A stretch of 5,797 bases of DNA from Candidatus Uhrbacteria bacterium (GTDB lineage Bacteria > Patescibacteriota > Patescibacteriia > UBA9934 > UBA9568). The DNA is taken from positions 1-5,797 of the forward strand of contig DNKR01000037.1 of assembly GCA_003497135.1 (NCBI GenBank), read 5' to 3'. Shown in pieces: positions 4,148-5,797 of the stretch; within the stretch, counting starts at the first letter, position 1, and each line of letters begins with the position of its first letter. Made by a program: the position numbers and the translations under genes. The notes under the pieces are model-generated. The model searched no databases. It was not told the origin of the DNA and was given only the letters and a program-made list of their open reading frames with translations.

Positions 4148-5797
4148 CTAGCCGTTTTGTTCGATGAATTTAAGATAACAAGCATTGCAAAGAATATTCC
4201 TTTTCTGAAAAGAGCGATTGACGGCTACATTTACAGCTTTCCCGCATTCGGCGCATTCAACTGTTTCTATCGTGCCAATGTTCATCATTCGCGCCAAATC
4301 TCTTATTCGAGCAGTCAAATGCTGACGCGGCAGAGGCAGATCGTGCTTGCGATAAAATTCAACCTCCTGCTTTAAATAAGTCAGAGGACGATTGATTTCT
4401 TTATCCAGCACCAATTTACCGACCCAACCATCAACCGCGCTGTCGCGAATATCATCTGGAAGCTCATCGGATGAAGCGACTGTCTTGCCCTCTATCCGCT
4501 GTTCTCCATACGCACCTTCGGCCGAGGCGTCGAATTTCATGGCGCCGATTTTATTCCAATCGGAAAGCTCGGCTCCAAAATATAATGAACAGCCGCTCTC
4601 CGGAAAATAAGAAAATGAGTATTTTATTGGAAACGGCCGGCCGTACTCTCCGCTATCAAGCATTTCGCATTTAAGCGCGTCAAGCTTTTGCCAATAATCT
4701 TGTTCCTCGTACTGGCGATTGAAAATACAATATTTCTTTTTCTGCAGTCCGACGCAACCGAAACAGTGCGAACAATTATAACAGTTAAGACAATATTCAA
4801 CATCATCACAAGAAAAGACCGATTGCGAAAACTTGCAATTGTAAGCGGTGCGCGTCCAGCTTTGATAACAATGCTCGCCGGGAACAGCGCAACAAAACGC
4901 GCAGTCCTTTGCGCGATAAAAACCGTAGCAGTAATATCCGTCCGTTGAATCAAGTCCGTAAAAACAGAATTTGGCGTTAGCACACTTGATCAAATAATCG
5001 CCAATACAATTCGTAGAATTACGATTGAAATTTTCTGGCCATTTCGCGTCTTGCATCATTTGAATAAACCTGGCTTCGTATTGCCTTAGCATGGAATATT
5101 TTCCAGTCCTTGCGTCAGCAATCCGTTTTTCATATTCCTCTTTTGAGATCTGCTCGTTGAACCAAATATATTTTCGATTGCGCTTGTTTGTTGCGCCGAA
5201 ACAATTTTCACAATTGCGGCAATCGAATAAAAACGAACTGTTCATGCAATCCTGCGACTCTATCGCGAATTTGCAATTGAACATTCTTACGGAATGGTGG
5301 ACTTTCCAGCAATCGGTAATGTCAACTCCGGCGTTGCAATCAACGCAGAATTCTGCGTTTTGGCAATCAAGGCAATAAAAACAATTTTTTGAAACGCACC
5401 CTGAAACGAAATAACTGTTTGTGTCTCCCATGGAAACGGTTGCGACAGAGTTGGCTGGCTCAACCGAATTTCTTCCAGCGCTGAACGGGATTTTCAATTC
5501 AAGTTCGCGAAAAATGTCAAAAAACGATTTTTCACATGTGTATTCATGATTAATTGATGAAAAATCTTTACCGAACCATTCTTTGTCCGGAAGAACGCGT
5601 AAACCGGTTGCGGGATGAACATAAGTCAAAACAGGTTGGCCTGTTTCCGCATGCTTGTTCCACCACCATTGAAACGCGGTATACCATGCGGCATTGTGCC
5701 ACATTCGTATTCTTGGCGAATACTGACCCGGCGGCACATTGAACTTTTTGTACCACCCGATCTCCTCCTCGTCCATGAACCACTTTTCGCCCGTAAG
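4148..5797 (-). CDS. Large cysteine-rich zinc-ribbon protein of CPR type, 5' end cut by window edge
   Basis: At least 549 residues are visible. The open frame continues to the right edge with LTGEKWF before MDEEE (Met at 5776), exactly matching residues 27-34 of the paralog at 1822-3561, so the true start lies about 26 codons outside the window. Counting from that Met, the protein shows QWWWNKHAETGQPVL (36-50), a cysteine-dense repetitive stretch (C132, C135, C138, C144, C147, C156, C168, C177), the first C-x2-C-x2-CFG motif (C186/C189/C192), a second repetitive stretch, the second motif (C329 to C341, then NRQYEEQDYW) and a C-terminal zinc ribbon C508-x2-C511-x18-C530-x2-C533 ending EQNG. 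It has many more cysteines than its paralog. The stop TAG is one base before the NYN start codon, so the two probably form an operon. Function unknown; it could bind metal or a protein or nucleic-acid partner. Confidence 0.85.
   Translation of the reverse strand, partial: LTGEKWFMDEEEIGWYKKFNVPPGQYSPRIRMWHNAAWYTAFQWWWNKHAETGQPVLTYVHPATGLRVLPDKEWFGKDFSSINHEYTCEKSFFDIFRELELKIPFSAGRNSVEPANSVATVSMGDTNSYFVSGCVSKNCFYCLDCQNAEFCVDCNAGVDITDCWKVHHSVRMFNCKFAIESQDCMNSSFLFDCRNCENCFGATNKRNRKYIWFNEQISKEEYEKRIADARTGKYSMLRQYEARFIQMMQDAKWPENFNRNSTNCIGDYLIKCANAKFCFYGLDSTDGYYCYGFYRAKDCAFCCAVPGEHCYQSWTRTAYNCKFSQSVFSCDDVEYCLNCYNCSHCFGCVGLQKKKYCIFNRQYEEQDYWQKLDALKCEMLDSGEYGRPFPIKYSFSYFPESGCSLYFGAELSDWNKIGAMKFDASAEGAYGEQRIEGKTVASSDELPDDIRDSAVDGWVGKLVLDKEINRPLTYLKQEVEFYRKHDLPLPRQHLTARIRDLARMMNIGTIETVECAECGKAVNVAVNRSFQKRNILCNACYLKFIEQNG

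Noticed and set aside
4624..4983. A 119-codon open frame overlapping the cysteine-rich gene on the same strand
   Set aside because: It lies wholly inside a well-supported gene in another frame and its translation has no recognisable domain. The plus-strand frames across 34-5742 are rejected for the same reason.
1822..5797. CaiB/BaiF CoA-transferase label for the two large proteins
   Set aside because: I recall this name attached to similar CPR proteins, but the visible sequence is cysteine-rich repeats plus a zinc ribbon, with nothing resembling a CoA-transferase domain.
66..5797. TGA recoding to glycine, as in some CPR lineages
   Set aside because: The gdhA, hicB and both cysteine-rich frames are full length under the standard code without in-frame TGA, and all natural ends here are TAG or TAA.

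Overview
The window looks like a fragment of a Patescibacteria (Candidate Phyla Radiation, Parcubacteria-like) genome. The main reason is a pair of large paralogous cysteine-rich proteins ending in a zinc ribbon, of a type I know chiefly from that group. All supported genes lie on the minus strand. The intact frames fit the standard code, with no sign of TGA recoding. The lineage call is from recalled family knowledge and is not proven.

Layout in transcription order (right to left). (1) A cysteine-rich protein of more than 549 residues (4148-5797), whose 5' end is cut by the right edge. (2) One base later, a NYN-domain (PIN-like) ribonuclease gene (3616-4146), interrupted by a single in-frame TAG but otherwise well conserved. 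A long hairpin terminator overlaps its 3' end. (3) A complete 579-residue paralog of the first protein (1822-3561). (4) A TTGACA/TATTTT promoter, then a hicB antitoxin gene (1540-1782) and a hicA toxin gene (1311-1522) with a one-base frameshift. (5) A complete glutamate dehydrogenase gene (66-1304) starting six bases after hicA. (6) A GC-rich hairpin at the left edge that resembles the end of a dispersed intergenic repeat.

The most interesting pattern is the repeated layout. Each copy of the large protein is followed directly by a small RNA-cleaving system (NYN, or HicBA), and in both systems the ribonuclease gene carries one simple lesion while its active-site residues remain. The paralogs also share a 66-bp block with one mismatch inside otherwise clearly diverged DNA, which suggests recent gene conversion, and the right edge falls inside that block. 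One paralog has Ser/Thr/Leu where the other has a periodic series of cysteines. The hicA lesion sits inside a run of three abutting palindromes. Both lesions could also be sequencing or assembly errors.

Functionally, only glutamate dehydrogenase has a firm metabolic role (glutamate to 2-oxoglutarate and ammonia, or the reverse). The role of the cysteine-rich proteins is unknown. No tRNA, rRNA, CRISPR array or insertion sequence is visible, and no stretch over 300 bases lacks a gene.
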